NCBI GenBank assembly: GCA_937890525.1
Contig: CALADI010000016.1
Span: 16,797-80,796 of the forward strand
Source: an uncultured Clostridia bacterium
GTDB lineage: Bacteria > Bacillota > Clostridia > Oscillospirales > Oscillospiraceae
Direction: 5' to 3'
DNA length: 64,000 bases
Both the position numbers and the translations under genes were made by a program. A model generated the notes under the pieces. It was not told the origin of the DNA and did no database searches. It was given only the letters and a program-made list of their open reading frames with translations. Within the stretch, counting starts at the first letter, position 1, and each line of letters begins with the position of its first letter. Positions 1 through 7,424 of the stretch are shown piece after piece.

Positions 1-15
1 GAGTTTTCTGTGTAA

Positions 16-49
16 AAAGTCCCTCCTGCGTTTTCGCAGGAGGGACTTT
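16..49. terminator. Bidirectional intrinsic terminator
   Basis: A perfect 15-bp stem (16-30 with 35-49) closes a TTTT loop. Read on the minus strand it is followed by a T run, so it ends the SDR reductase transcript that stops at 55. Confidence 0.85.
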
Positions 50-54
50 GCTGT

Positions 55-801
55 TTAGGAGCGAGCCATTCCGTCTACGCTGAGCACCACGCCGGTGATA
101 TAGGATGCTTCGTCGGAAGCAAGGAAAACGAAGGCGTTGGCGATATCCACGGGCTGACCAAGCCGCCGCAGGGGGATCTGGCGGATCATGGGGTCGATGA
201 TCTCCTTGGGTACGGAACGCATCATGTCGGTTTCCGTGATCCCCGGCGCAACTGCATTGACCCGGATGCCCTTGGGACCCAACTCCCGGGCAAGGGATAC
301 AGTCAGGCCATTGACGGCGAACTTAGAAGCGGGGTAGGCGAAGCCGCTGGGCTGACCGGAGATGCTGACCATGGAAGAGGTGGACAGGATCACACCGCTT
401 CCCCGGGCGATCATGCACTCCGATGCGGCCTTGGTGGCGTTGAATACGCCCTTCACATTCAGATCCATGACCTTGTCAAAGGTCTCCTCGGTGTACTCCG
501 TGAAAGGGGTGCTCTCGGAAACACCGGCGTTGTTCACCAGAATGTCCACACAGCCGTATTGTTCGGTAGCTTCCCGGAAGGCGTTTCGAACGGATTCCAG
601 ACTGGAAAGATCCGGGGCGATGCCCGCCACGGTGGCATTGGGGTGGCGCTCCTTCAGAGCGGCAACTGCCTTCTCAGCGGATGCTTGGGTGCTGGCGGTG
701 AGGATGACGGTGGCACCCTCGTCCAGAAAACGGTCTGCGGTGGCAAAGCCGATGCCTCGGCTGCCGCCGGTGATGATGGCAACTTTATTCTCAAGTCTCA
801 T
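55..801 (-). CDS. SDR-family oxidoreductase, FabG-like
   Basis: This 248-residue protein is a classical short-chain dehydrogenase/reductase, a cytoplasmic NAD(P)H-dependent enzyme. It has the TGGSRGIG nucleotide-binding loop at residues 11-18, the NNAG motif near residue 90, the Ser-Tyr-Lys site (YPASK near residue 156) and a C-terminal SVDG segment. The closest functional family is 3-oxoacyl-ACP reductase FabG, but FabG-like SDRs also reduce other ketones and sugars. There are no fatty-acid genes nearby, so the substrate is not assigned. GGAGG lies 9 bases before the ATG. It sits downstream of tpiA on the same strand but behind a separate terminator, so it is probably a separate transcript. 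Confidence 0.85.
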   Translation of the reverse strand: MRLENKVAIITGGSRGIGFATADRFLDEGATVILTASTQASAEKAVAALKERHPNATVAGIAPDLSSLESVRNAFREATEQYGCVDILVNNAGVSESTPFTEYTEETFDKVMDLNVKGVFNATKAASECMIARGSGVILSTSSMVSISGQPSGFAYPASKFAVNGLTVSLARELGPKGIRVNAVAPGITETDMMRSVPKEIIDPMIRQIPLRRLGQPVDIANAFVFLASDEASYITGVVLSVDGMARS

Positions 802-894
802 AGGAAGAACCTCCGTGTGTTGTATTTGTCCTTAGGATACACCCGCAGATGAGAAAAATCCGTGACCAAGTCACATAGCTGCCGAAAAACAGAA

Positions 895-925
895 CCCCCG
901 CAGACAGCGGTGCTGCCTGCGGGGG
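895..925 (-). terminator. Intrinsic terminator of the glycolytic genes
   Basis: CCCCCGCAG (895-903) pairs with CTGCGGGGG (917-925), with further pairing inside the loop. On the minus strand it is followed by a T-rich tail, and it lies 16 bases past the tpiA stop. Confidence 0.8.
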
Positions 926-940
926 AGATGGTATGAAAGA

Positions 941-1717
941 TCAAGCGGTGGGCTGGTTGGCAGCCTGAATGATCTGCAGGAACTTCTCGGGAACCAGAGA
1001 AGCGCCGCCGATGAGACCGCCGTCGATGTCGGGCTGAGCCAGCAGCTCGAAGGCGTTCTTCTCGTTCATGGAGCCGCCGTAGAGGATGGAGATGGCACGG
1101 GCGTTCTTGGAGCTGTACAGCTTGCGAACCACGGTGCGGATGTGCTCACAGACCTCCTCAGCCTGCTCGGGGGTAGCGGTCTTGCCGGTGCCGATGGCCC
1201 AGATGGGCTCGTAGGCGATGACGACCTTGCGGATCTTGTCCTCGGACACGCCCTGCAGGCCGGACTTGATCTGCATAGCGATCCACTCGGCGGTGATGCC
1301 GGACTCACGCTGCTCCAGAGTCTCGCCGCAGCACATGATGGGGATCAGACCGGCTTCCAGAGCGGCCAGAACCTTTGCGTTGACATCGGCATCGGTCTCG
1401 CCCATGGCACGGCGCTCGGAGTGGCCGATGATGACATACTTACAGCCGGCGTCAACCAGCATGCCGGTGGAAATCTCGCCGGTGTAGGCACCGCTGGCGT
1501 TGGCGTTGCAGTTCTCGGCGCCGATGCCCACGCGGGTCTCACGCATAGCGCGCACGGCAGCGGGGATGCACACGGCGGGGACGCACAGGGCAACATCGCA
1601 CCAGCGGCCCTTGGGCATCATGCCCTTGAATGCGGTCATGAATTCCTTGGTCTCGCTGGGGGTCTTGTTCATCTTCCAGTTGCCGGCGATGATGGTCTTA
1701 CGATACTTTCTGTTCAT
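941..1717 (-). CDS. tpiA: Triosephosphate isomerase
   Basis: This enzyme interconverts dihydroxyacetone phosphate and glyceraldehyde 3-phosphate in the cytoplasm. At 258 residues it is close to the usual length of about 250. The catalytic residues are visible: Asn13/Lys15 in GNWKMN, His99 in GHSERR, and Glu170 in AYEPIWAIGTG (the mobile loop 6). It also has the phosphate-binding GGS near residue 215. It lies 92 bases downstream of pgk on the same strand, with a hairpin between them, and ends at a terminator. This is part of the lower-glycolysis cluster trmL-pgk-tpiA. Confidence 0.98.
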   Translation of the reverse strand: MNRKYRKTIIAGNWKMNKTPSETKEFMTAFKGMMPKGRWCDVALCVPAVCIPAAVRAMRETRVGIGAENCNANASGAYTGEISTGMLVDAGCKYVIIGHSERRAMGETDADVNAKVLAALEAGLIPIMCCGETLEQRESGITAEWIAMQIKSGLQGVSEDKIRKVVIAYEPIWAIGTGKTATPEQAEEVCEHIRTVVRKLYSSKNARAISILYGGSMNEKNAFELLAQPDIDGGLIGGASLVPEKFLQIIQAANQPTA

Positions 1718-1756
1718 GGTGGATTCTCCTTGTTCTATCTTGGTTACATACAGACA

Positions 1757-1780
1757 CTATGCCGGGGTGCCCCGGCATAG
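1757..1780 (-). other. Intergenic hairpin between pgk and tpiA
   Basis: CTATGCCGGGG (1757-1767) and CCCCGGCATAG (1770-1780) form a perfect 11-bp stem with almost no loop. There is no T run on either side, so it is not a normal terminator. A role in mRNA processing or in setting the pgk:tpiA ratio is inference. Confidence 0.7.
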
Positions 1781-1809
1781 CATCAGAGAAAAACTCGGTG
1801 GATATCAGA

Positions 1810-3009
1810 TCACTTGTCCTGCAGGCAGGCGATGCCGGGCAGCTCCAGACCCTCCAGGAACTCCAGAGAAGCGCCGCCGCCGGTGGAGATGTGGGTGATC
1901 TTGTCAGCGAAGCCCAGCTGCTCACAGGCAGCAGCGCTGTCGCCGCCGCCGACGATGGTCACAGCCTCGGAATCGGCCAGAGCCTGAGCCACAGCGATGG
2001 TGCCCTTTGCCAGAGTGGGGTTCTCGAACACGCCCATGGGGCCGTTCCAAACCACGGTCTTGGCAGCCTTGGCAGCAGCGGCGAACTCGGACTGAGCCTT
2101 CTCGCCGATGTCCAGACCCATCTTGCCGGCGGGGATGGCGTCCGCCATCACGGTCTCGACGGAGATCTCAGCATCGATGGGGTTGGGGAATGCGTCAGCG
2201 ACCACCACATCCACAGGCAGCAGCAGCTTCACGCCCTTGGCCTCGGCCTTAGCCATCATCTCCTTGCAGTAATCCAGCTTCTCGTTGTCCACCAGAGAGG
2301 AGCCCACATCGTAGCCCTTGGCAGCCAGGAAAGTGAAGGCCATGCCGCCGCCGATGATCAGGGTGTCGACCTTCTCCAGCAGGTTGTTGATGACATTGAG
2401 CTTGTCGGAGACCTTGGCGCCGCCCAGAATGGCGACAAAGGGACGCTCGGGGTTGGCCAGAGCCTTGCCCATGATGCCGACTTCCTTCTCGACCAGGAAG
2501 CCACAGACGGCGGGCAGGTAGTCAGCCACACCGGCAGTGGAGGAGTGGGCGCGGTGGGCAGTGCCGAAAGCGTCGTTTACGAAAATGTCAGCCAGGCTGG
2601 CCAGCTGCTTGGACAGCTCGGGATCGTTCTTGGTCTCGCCCTTGATGTAGCGGGTGTTCTCCAGCAGCATCACATCGCCGTCCTTCAGAGCGGCGGCCTT
2701 AGCCTGAGAATCCTCGCCTGCCACATCGGCAGCCATGATGACTTCCTTACCCAGCAGCTCGCTGAGACGGTCAGCGACCACCTTCAGGCTCAGCTCGGGC
2801 TTCCACTCGCCCTTGGGCTTGCCCATGTGGGAGCAGAGGATGACCTTGGCGTTGTGCTCGATCAGGTACTGGATGGTGGGCAGAGCAGCGACGATCCGCT
2901 TGTCGCTGGTGATCTTGCCGTCCTTGGTGGGGACATTGAAGTCACAGCGGCACAGAACGCGCTTGCCGGCTACATCGATGTCCAGGATAGACTTCTTATT
3001 GTAGTTCAT
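1810..3009 (-). CDS. pgk: Phosphoglycerate kinase
   Basis: Phosphoglycerate kinase transfers phosphate from 1,3-bisphosphoglycerate to ADP, an ATP-yielding step of glycolysis. The 399-residue length is typical. The N-terminal substrate signature RCDFNVP is at about 21-27, the HMGKPKG segment lies near residue 61, and the C-terminal nucleotide domain ends with the GGGDS motif followed by a THISTGGGASLEFLEG segment. A GGAGG-like site precedes the ATG. It lies 25 bases after trmL and upstream of tpiA, and is probably driven by the promoter at 3583-3611. No gap gene is present in the window. Confidence 0.98.
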   Translation of the reverse strand: MNYNKKSILDIDVAGKRVLCRCDFNVPTKDGKITSDKRIVAALPTIQYLIEHNAKVILCSHMGKPKGEWKPELSLKVVADRLSELLGKEVIMAADVAGEDSQAKAAALKDGDVMLLENTRYIKGETKNDPELSKQLASLADIFVNDAFGTAHRAHSSTAGVADYLPAVCGFLVEKEVGIMGKALANPERPFVAILGGAKVSDKLNVINNLLEKVDTLIIGGGMAFTFLAAKGYDVGSSLVDNEKLDYCKEMMAKAEAKGVKLLLPVDVVVADAFPNPIDAEISVETVMADAIPAGKMGLDIGEKAQSEFAAAAKAAKTVVWNGPMGVFENPTLAKGTIAVAQALADSEAVTIVGGGDSAAACEQLGFADKITHISTGGGASLEFLEGLELPGIACLQDK

Positions 3010-3034
3010 GATGATTCCTCCAAATTACTGGGGA

Positions 3035-3517
3035 TTAACCCCGCATTTTTCCAAAATCCTGCAAACCGGGAAACTCTAACTGGCGGAGCGCTTCGTAGAC
3101 CGTGATGGCCACGCTGTTGCTCAGGTTCAGGCTGCGGGCCTGAGCACGCATGGGCAGGCGGATGCATTCATCATGGTGCTCAGCAAGGAAAGACTCGGGC
3201 AGCCCCTTGGTCTCTTTGCCGAAGAACAGATAGCAGCCGTCTTCAAAGCGTGCTTGGGTATACGAGCGGGGCGCTTTCGTGGAAAGGCACCACATCTGGC
3301 GGACATCGTTCTTTTGGAAGAAGTCCTCCAGATTTTCGTAATCCAGAACCTCCACCATATGCCAGTAATCCAAACCGGCACGGCGGACAGCCTTCTCTGA
3401 AATGTCAAAGCCCAACGGGCGGATCAGATGCAGTCTGGATCCCGTAGCGGCACAGGTCCGGGCGATATTTCCGCAGTTCTGCGGGATCTCCGGTTCTACC
3501 AATACAATATTCAGCAC
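3035..3517 (-). CDS. trmL: tRNA (cytidine(34)-2'-O)-methyltransferase TrmL
   Basis: This is a SPOUT-class methyltransferase of the TrmL (YibK/CspR) family. Known members use S-adenosylmethionine to 2'-O-methylate the wobble base of tRNA-Leu. The 160-residue length is the family norm. Visible motifs are PEIPQNCGNIARTC at about 9-22, FGKETKGLP in the middle and the knot-forming SLNLSNSVAITVYEALRQ near the C-terminus. It is the first gene of the trmL-pgk-tpiA unit, an uncommon upstream partner for glycolytic genes. Confidence 0.95.
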   Translation of the reverse strand: MLNIVLVEPEIPQNCGNIARTCAATGSRLHLIRPLGFDISEKAVRRAGLDYWHMVEVLDYENLEDFFQKNDVRQMWCLSTKAPRSYTQARFEDGCYLFFGKETKGLPESFLAEHHDECIRLPMRAQARSLNLSNSVAITVYEALRQLEFPGLQDFGKMRG

Positions 3518-3582
3518 ATCTTGACACCTCAGATCTGGAATGGGATCCGCAGAGGGGATTTCTGCGGTTTGCTTACCTGCTT

Positions 3583-3611
3583 ATTGTAAGTCAATTAGTT
3601 GATAAAATCAA
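3583..3611 (-). promoter_or_regulatory. Sigma-A promoter of trmL-pgk-tpiA
   Basis: On the minus strand TTGATT (3606-3611) and TACAAT (3583-3588) are separated by exactly 17 bases. A small leader hairpin (CCGCAGA/TCTGCGG, about 3547-3566) lies between it and trmL. The remaining 3612-3792 stretch holds no gene I can support. Confidence 0.7.
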
Positions 3612-3792
3612 TCAGAAAATACGGAATTTTTCGATTATTACATACTATCCACATAAAATGTAGGGGGTCGGTCGATATTTTGGTGAAAATGCCATTCACA
3701 TTCTGCAAGAGTATCAAAAATGGGAAAAGAGATTTGTGCAAAAGGGAGAGATCCGCCGGGGAAACGGGAAAACCGTCCCGCAAGAGATACAA

Positions 3793-3820
3793 AAAGCCGA
3801 CTCTTGATCGAGCCGGCTTT
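3793..3820 (-). terminator. Terminator of the small lipoprotein gene
   Basis: AAAGCCG (3793-3799) pairs with CGGCTTT (3814-3820), and the stem extends through CTC/GAG. On the minus strand a TTTTT tail follows. Confidence 0.75.
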
Positions 3821-3826
3821 GGGTGT

Positions 3827-4165
3827 TTAGGCAATGCGGATCTGCTCCACCGTGATGTGGGGCAGACCGTTGTAGTCCGTCACATGCTTCACATAATCGT
3901 ATTCCACGGTGATCTTGTCCCCGACGGCAAGGACATCCTTTCCGTCGATGGAGGAATAGGTGATCTGGACTTGAGTTTCGGTATCGTAGTGACTGTCGCC
4001 CTCGGTGACGAGGATGCGGCAGGACTGACCGTCCATATATTCTACTGTCCCGGTTATGGTGGATCCGTACAGATCCAGCGTGGGCAGGGTAGGTGCAGAG
4101 CCGCAGCCGGAAAACAGCCCAAGGATCAGCGCCGAAAGGATCAAAAGCAGGGAGAATTTACGCAT
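3827..4165 (-). CDS. Small secreted lipoprotein of unknown function
   Basis: This 112-residue protein begins with a lipoprotein signal (MRKF, then a hydrophobic stretch, then lipobox LFSGC near residue 21). The mature part is short and beta-rich, with a pattern such as TITGTVEYMDGQSCRILV, which resembles the small OB-like domains of secreted proteins. I do not recognise a family and assign no function. It is a single gene: divergent from thiI and separated from trmL by a terminator and promoter. Confidence 0.7.
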   Translation of the reverse strand: MRKFSLLLILSALILGLFSGCGSAPTLPTLDLYGSTITGTVEYMDGQSCRILVTEGDSHYDTETQVQITYSSIDGKDVLAVGDKITVEYDYVKHVTDYNGLPHITVEQIRIA

Positions 4166-4294
4166 GGAAGTTCACCTCATAGATAGACTGCCTATATGAT
4201 AGGATGTTTTGGCGAAAAAAGCAAGGAGGAACTTGCGCTTTTTGCAAAGAGAAAGAAAAATTCCGCCGTCCCCCTAGGAAACCCCGGCGCATTG

Positions 4295-4303
4295 TGCTAT
4301 AAT
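4295..4303 (+). promoter_or_regulatory. Extended -10 promoter of thiI-pncC
   Basis: TGCTATAAT (TG one base before TATAAT at 4298-4303) gives an extended -10 element. The -35 region is weak. The same TGCTATAAT form recurs before yesM and dnaD in this window. Confidence 0.6.
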
Positions 4304-4334
4304 GCAACAAAAATGGTACGATGGAGGAACCAAT

Positions 4335-5528
4335 ATGAAAGAGATCTTTTTGCTGAAGCTGGGTGAGGTGGTGCTCAAGGGCGCCAACAAGCGCCAGTTT
4401 GAGAGCCGGCTTCGGGCCAATGTCCGCCGCCGGATGAAGCCCTTCGGGGAATTCGATGTGTATATCATGCAGTCCACCGTCTATGTGGAACCAATGAACG
4501 AAGCGGCGGATGTGGACGGGGCATGGGAGGCCTGCAACAGCATCTTCGGCGTGGTGCGGCTGTGCCGTTGCCGTCCCTGTGAAAAGGACATGGATGCCAT
4601 TTTTGCCACCATTGAGGAGTATCTGGGGGCGGATCTGGACTGCGCCAAGAGCTTCAAGGTGGAGTCCAAGCGCTCGGATAAGTCCTTCCCCATGAACTCC
4701 ATCGCCATCTCTCAGGAGATCGGCGGGCGGCTGGCAGAGGCGCACCCGGATTGTCTGGTGGATGTCCACCACCCGGAGTACACGGTGTATGTGGAGATCC
4801 GGGATCTGGCGGCCTATGTCCACGGTCCGGCGCAGCCCGGTGCAGGCGGACTGCCCACCGGTGTGGGCGGCAGAGCCATGTGTCTGCTCTCCGGCGGCAT
4901 CGATTCCCCGGTGGCGGCATATATGATGGCCAAGCGGGGCATGGAGATCGAGTGCGTCCACTTCTTCTCCTATCCCTATACCTCCCAGCTTGCCAAGGAT
5001 AAGGTGCTGGAGCTTGCCCGTCTGGTCACCCGCTATTCCGGCAGAATGACCGTGAATGTGGTCAGCTTTACCCAGATCCAAGAGGCCATCCGGGACAATT
5101 GCCCGGAGGAGTATTTCACTCTCATCATGCGCCGGTTCATGATGGATATCGCCCAGCGCCTTGCCAAGCGGGACGGCTGCGGCGCGCTGATCACCGGCGA
5201 GAATCTGGGTCAGGTGGCCAGCCAGACTATGGAAGCCATGACCGTCACCGGCGCTGTGGTGGACATCCCCATCTTCATGCCCTTGGTGGGTATGGACAAG
5301 GAGGAAATCGTCACCATCGCCCGGAAGATCGGCACGCTGGATACGGCGATCCTGCCCTATGAGGACTGCTGCACCGTCTTTACGCCCAGACATCCCAAGA
5401 CCAAGCCCACGCTGGGGCAGGTGCTCCATGCCGAGCGGGATCTGGATCGGGAGGAGCTGATCCGTCAGGCGCTGGAATCCGTGGAGCGGATCGGGGTGAA
5501 GTACGATGAGACAGAGCCTTTCTGCTGA
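4335..5528 (+). CDS. thiI: tRNA 4-thiouridine synthase ThiI
   Basis: ThiI adenylates and thiolates uridine 8 of tRNA and can supply sulfur for thiamine synthesis. The 397-residue protein has an N-terminal ferredoxin-like region, a THUMP RNA-binding domain (about 60-165), and a PP-loop ATPase domain beginning with SGGIDSPVAAYMMAKRG at about 180. It ends without the C-terminal rhodanese domain found in Escherichia coli, so it is the short form typical of Bacillota. The ATG at 4335 is chosen because GGAGG lies 7 bases upstream; an in-frame start exists at 4302 but has no such site. It overlaps pncC by 23 bases, so the two are probably translated together. Confidence 0.96.
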   Translation: MKEIFLLKLGEVVLKGANKRQFESRLRANVRRRMKPFGEFDVYIMQSTVYVEPMNEAADVDGAWEACNSIFGVVRLCRCRPCEKDMDAIFATIEEYLGADLDCAKSFKVESKRSDKSFPMNSIAISQEIGGRLAEAHPDCLVDVHHPEYTVYVEIRDLAAYVHGPAQPGAGGLPTGVGGRAMCLLSGGIDSPVAAYMMAKRGMEIECVHFFSYPYTSQLAKDKVLELARLVTRYSGRMTVNVVSFTQIQEAIRDNCPEEYFTLIMRRFMMDIAQRLAKRDGCGALITGENLGQVASQTMEAMTVTGAVVDIPIFMPLVGMDKEEIVTIARKIGTLDTAILPYEDCCTVFTPRHPKTKPTLGQVLHAERDLDREELIRQALESVERIGVKYDETEPFC

Positions 5529-5979
5529 GGTGCTGGAGCGCCTGAAAGGAAAGCGGCTTGCCACGGCGGAGAGCCTCACCGGCGGCGGGATCGGCAGCGC
5601 CATCACGGCGGTGCCCGGTGCGTCGGCGGTCTATGCCGGGGGGATCATCAGCTATACAAACCATGTGAAGCATAAGCTGCTGGGGGTTTCTGAAGAACTG
5701 CTGACCCGGTTCGGTGCAGTTTCCGCCCCGGTGGCAGAAGCCATGGCGCAGGGGGCACGCAGGGCGCTGGATGCCGACATTGCGGTGTCCGTCACCGGGC
5801 TTGCAGGTCCCGATGGGGACGAATTCGGTCACTGCGTGGGCACGGTGTTCATCGGCTATGCAGACGCACAGACGGTATGCTGTGAGGAGCATCATTTCAG
5901 CGGAGACCGCCAGCAGATCCGGCAGCAGACCATTGATGCCGGGCTGGAACTGATCCTGCGGCAGAACACCTGCGGATAA
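5506..5979 (+). CDS. pncC: CinA C-terminal-type nicotinamide-nucleotide amidase
   Basis: This 157-residue protein is a stand-alone CinA C-terminal domain. Characterised members (PncC) deamidate nicotinamide mononucleotide to nicotinic acid mononucleotide in NAD recycling. The motifs TAESLTGGGIGSAITAVPG (about 18-36), YAGGIISYTN and the SVTGLAGPDGD segment near residue 100 define the family. The N-terminal MoaB-like CinA domain is absent. The start lies inside the 3' end of thiI, and a strong terminator follows. Confidence 0.9.
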   Translation: MRQSLSAEVLERLKGKRLATAESLTGGGIGSAITAVPGASAVYAGGIISYTNHVKHKLLGVSEELLTRFGAVSAPVAEAMAQGARRALDADIAVSVTGLAGPDGDEFGHCVGTVFIGYADAQTVCCEEHHFSGDRQQIRQQTIDAGLELILRQNTCG

Positions 5980-6010
5980 TGGATCGATCCTATCTTTGAT
6001 ATAATACGCC

Positions 6011-6045
6011 AAACGGCGGCAGATGCTTACCATCTGCCGCCGTTT
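6011..6045. terminator. Bidirectional terminator between pncC and yesN
   Basis: A perfect 15-bp stem pairs 6011-6025 with 6031-6045. TTTTT follows on the plus strand. It serves two convergent genes. Confidence 0.9.
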
Positions 6046-6053
6046 TTGCATCT

Positions 6054-7424
6054 TTAGGAGGAGTATTTCCCCGGGGTGATGCCCACTTCCCGTTTGAATT
6101 TCTTGATGAAGTAGAAATAGTCGTTGAAGCCCACAGCTTCGCTCACCTCGTTCAGAGACATTTTCGTAGTTTTCAGCAGTTCCTTGGCCTTGTTGATCCG
6201 CAGTTCGGTGACATATTGGGTGTAGGTCAGTCCCGTTTCGCTCTTGATCAACTGGCTGATGTAGGAGGAATTCAGGTGGAATTCCTCGGAGATCTTCTTC
6301 AGGGAGATGTCGCTGGCGTAATGCTCGTTGAGATAGCTGAGGATCTTCAGGAAACTCCCGGTGCCGGCAGAGGGCTGAGCTGGTGCAGCCACCCGCAGGG
6401 AACGGCTGAATTCCTCCAAAATATCGGATAAATGCAGGTATTCCGACGCCAGCTGCTCGAATCCGTACAGATAGGCTTCCTCATCCCCGTTGTTTTGCAG
6501 GGCGGGGCACATGGCAATGTGATTCAGCAGGCGAAAGGCGGTGCGGATATTCAAAATGGTGGAGCAGTTGGCAAGGCTCAATTCGTGGAGCCATGTTTTC
6601 ATTCGCTCCGGGCTGGATTTGTAGGCATCAAACTGGCGGAACAGATCTTCTGACAGAGATTCTTCCACAAGTTGTGTACAAAGTGTGGGACTGCCGTTGA
6701 TGAAATATTGCAGCGTCATCACCAGCACATCATCCACCGCACCGGCAAGGTGCTCCAGAGGGATGGGGGCATCGGGCAGACCGATGCCGCTGCGCCCTTT
6801 GGCGAAGGCGATGATCTTGGCGGCGGCGGAACGATTGAGGGGGTGGTCGGAAAAATACAGGTATTTGTGCTTGCCCACTTTGTAGGAGAGGGCGGCCCCC
6901 AGATCCTTTTCGATGTTATGTACCCCCACGGAGCCTGCCAGATAGATCCGGTTTCCCTTCAGACCCAGATCCGAGAAGATCTGCGCCACCGATGGGGTGT
7001 CCCCCTCCTCGATCCGATCCAGCAGAGCGTCGGCACGGGTAGAGGCTTTGCTGTACCCTTTTCGGACGGCACGAACCAGTATCTGGGAAAGCTGGGTCAC
7101 ATCGATGGGTTTCAGACAGTAATCCAGCACTTGAAGTTCAATGGCCTGCCGGGCATACTCGAAGTCGCTGTATCCCGTCAGCAGGATGATGGCAAGATCA
7201 GAAGAAAAACGCCGCACCTGCCGGCACAGTTCCAGACCGTCCATGCCCGGCATACGGATATCCGTGATGAGAATGTCCACGGGATGGTCGGTGATGTAGT
7301 CCAGCGCCTCTTGCCCGTTGTGGGCGCAGGCGCACACTTGCAGACCAAGCTGTGCCCAAGGGACTGCCGTTTTCAGATGGTTGAGTATGTGGTTTTCGTC
7401 GTCAGCGATCAGCACTTTCATCAT
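6054..7424 (-). CDS. YesN-type response regulator with AraC output domain
   Basis: The 456-residue protein has an N-terminal receiver domain (acidic pair DDE at residues 7-9, phospho-acceptor Asp55 in ITDIRMPGMDG), a middle region without a recognised fold, and a C-terminal AraC/XylS double helix-turn-helix (about 355-456, ending ITPGKYSS). It probably activates the ABC importer and glycosidases transcribed away from it at 9457-18031 when phosphorylated by its partner kinase. The ATG at 7424 is chosen because AGAGGA lies 9 bases upstream; another ATG at 7433 abuts that site. It overlaps the 3' end of the kinase gene. Confidence 0.92.
   Translation of the reverse strand: MMKVLIADDENHILNHLKTAVPWAQLGLQVCACAHNGQEALDYITDHPVDILITDIRMPGMDGLELCRQVRRFSSDLAIILLTGYSDFEYARQAIELQVLDYCLKPIDVTQLSQILVRAVRKGYSKASTRADALLDRIEEGDTPSVAQIFSDLGLKGNRIYLAGSVGVHNIEKDLGAALSYKVGKHKYLYFSDHPLNRSAAAKIIAFAKGRSGIGLPDAPIPLEHLAGAVDDVLVMTLQYFINGSPTLCTQLVEESLSEDLFRQFDAYKSSPERMKTWLHELSLANCSTILNIRTAFRLLNHIAMCPALQNNGDEEAYLYGFEQLASEYLHLSDILEEFSRSLRVAAPAQPSAGTGSFLKILSYLNEHYASDISLKKISEEFHLNSSYISQLIKSETGLTYTQYVTELRINKAKELLKTTKMSLNEVSEAVGFNDYFYFIKKFKREVGITPGKYSS

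Noticed and set aside
4158..5606. Minus-strand open frame opposite thiI
   Set aside because: thiI and pncC are unmistakable on the plus strand; the other frame is a shadow.
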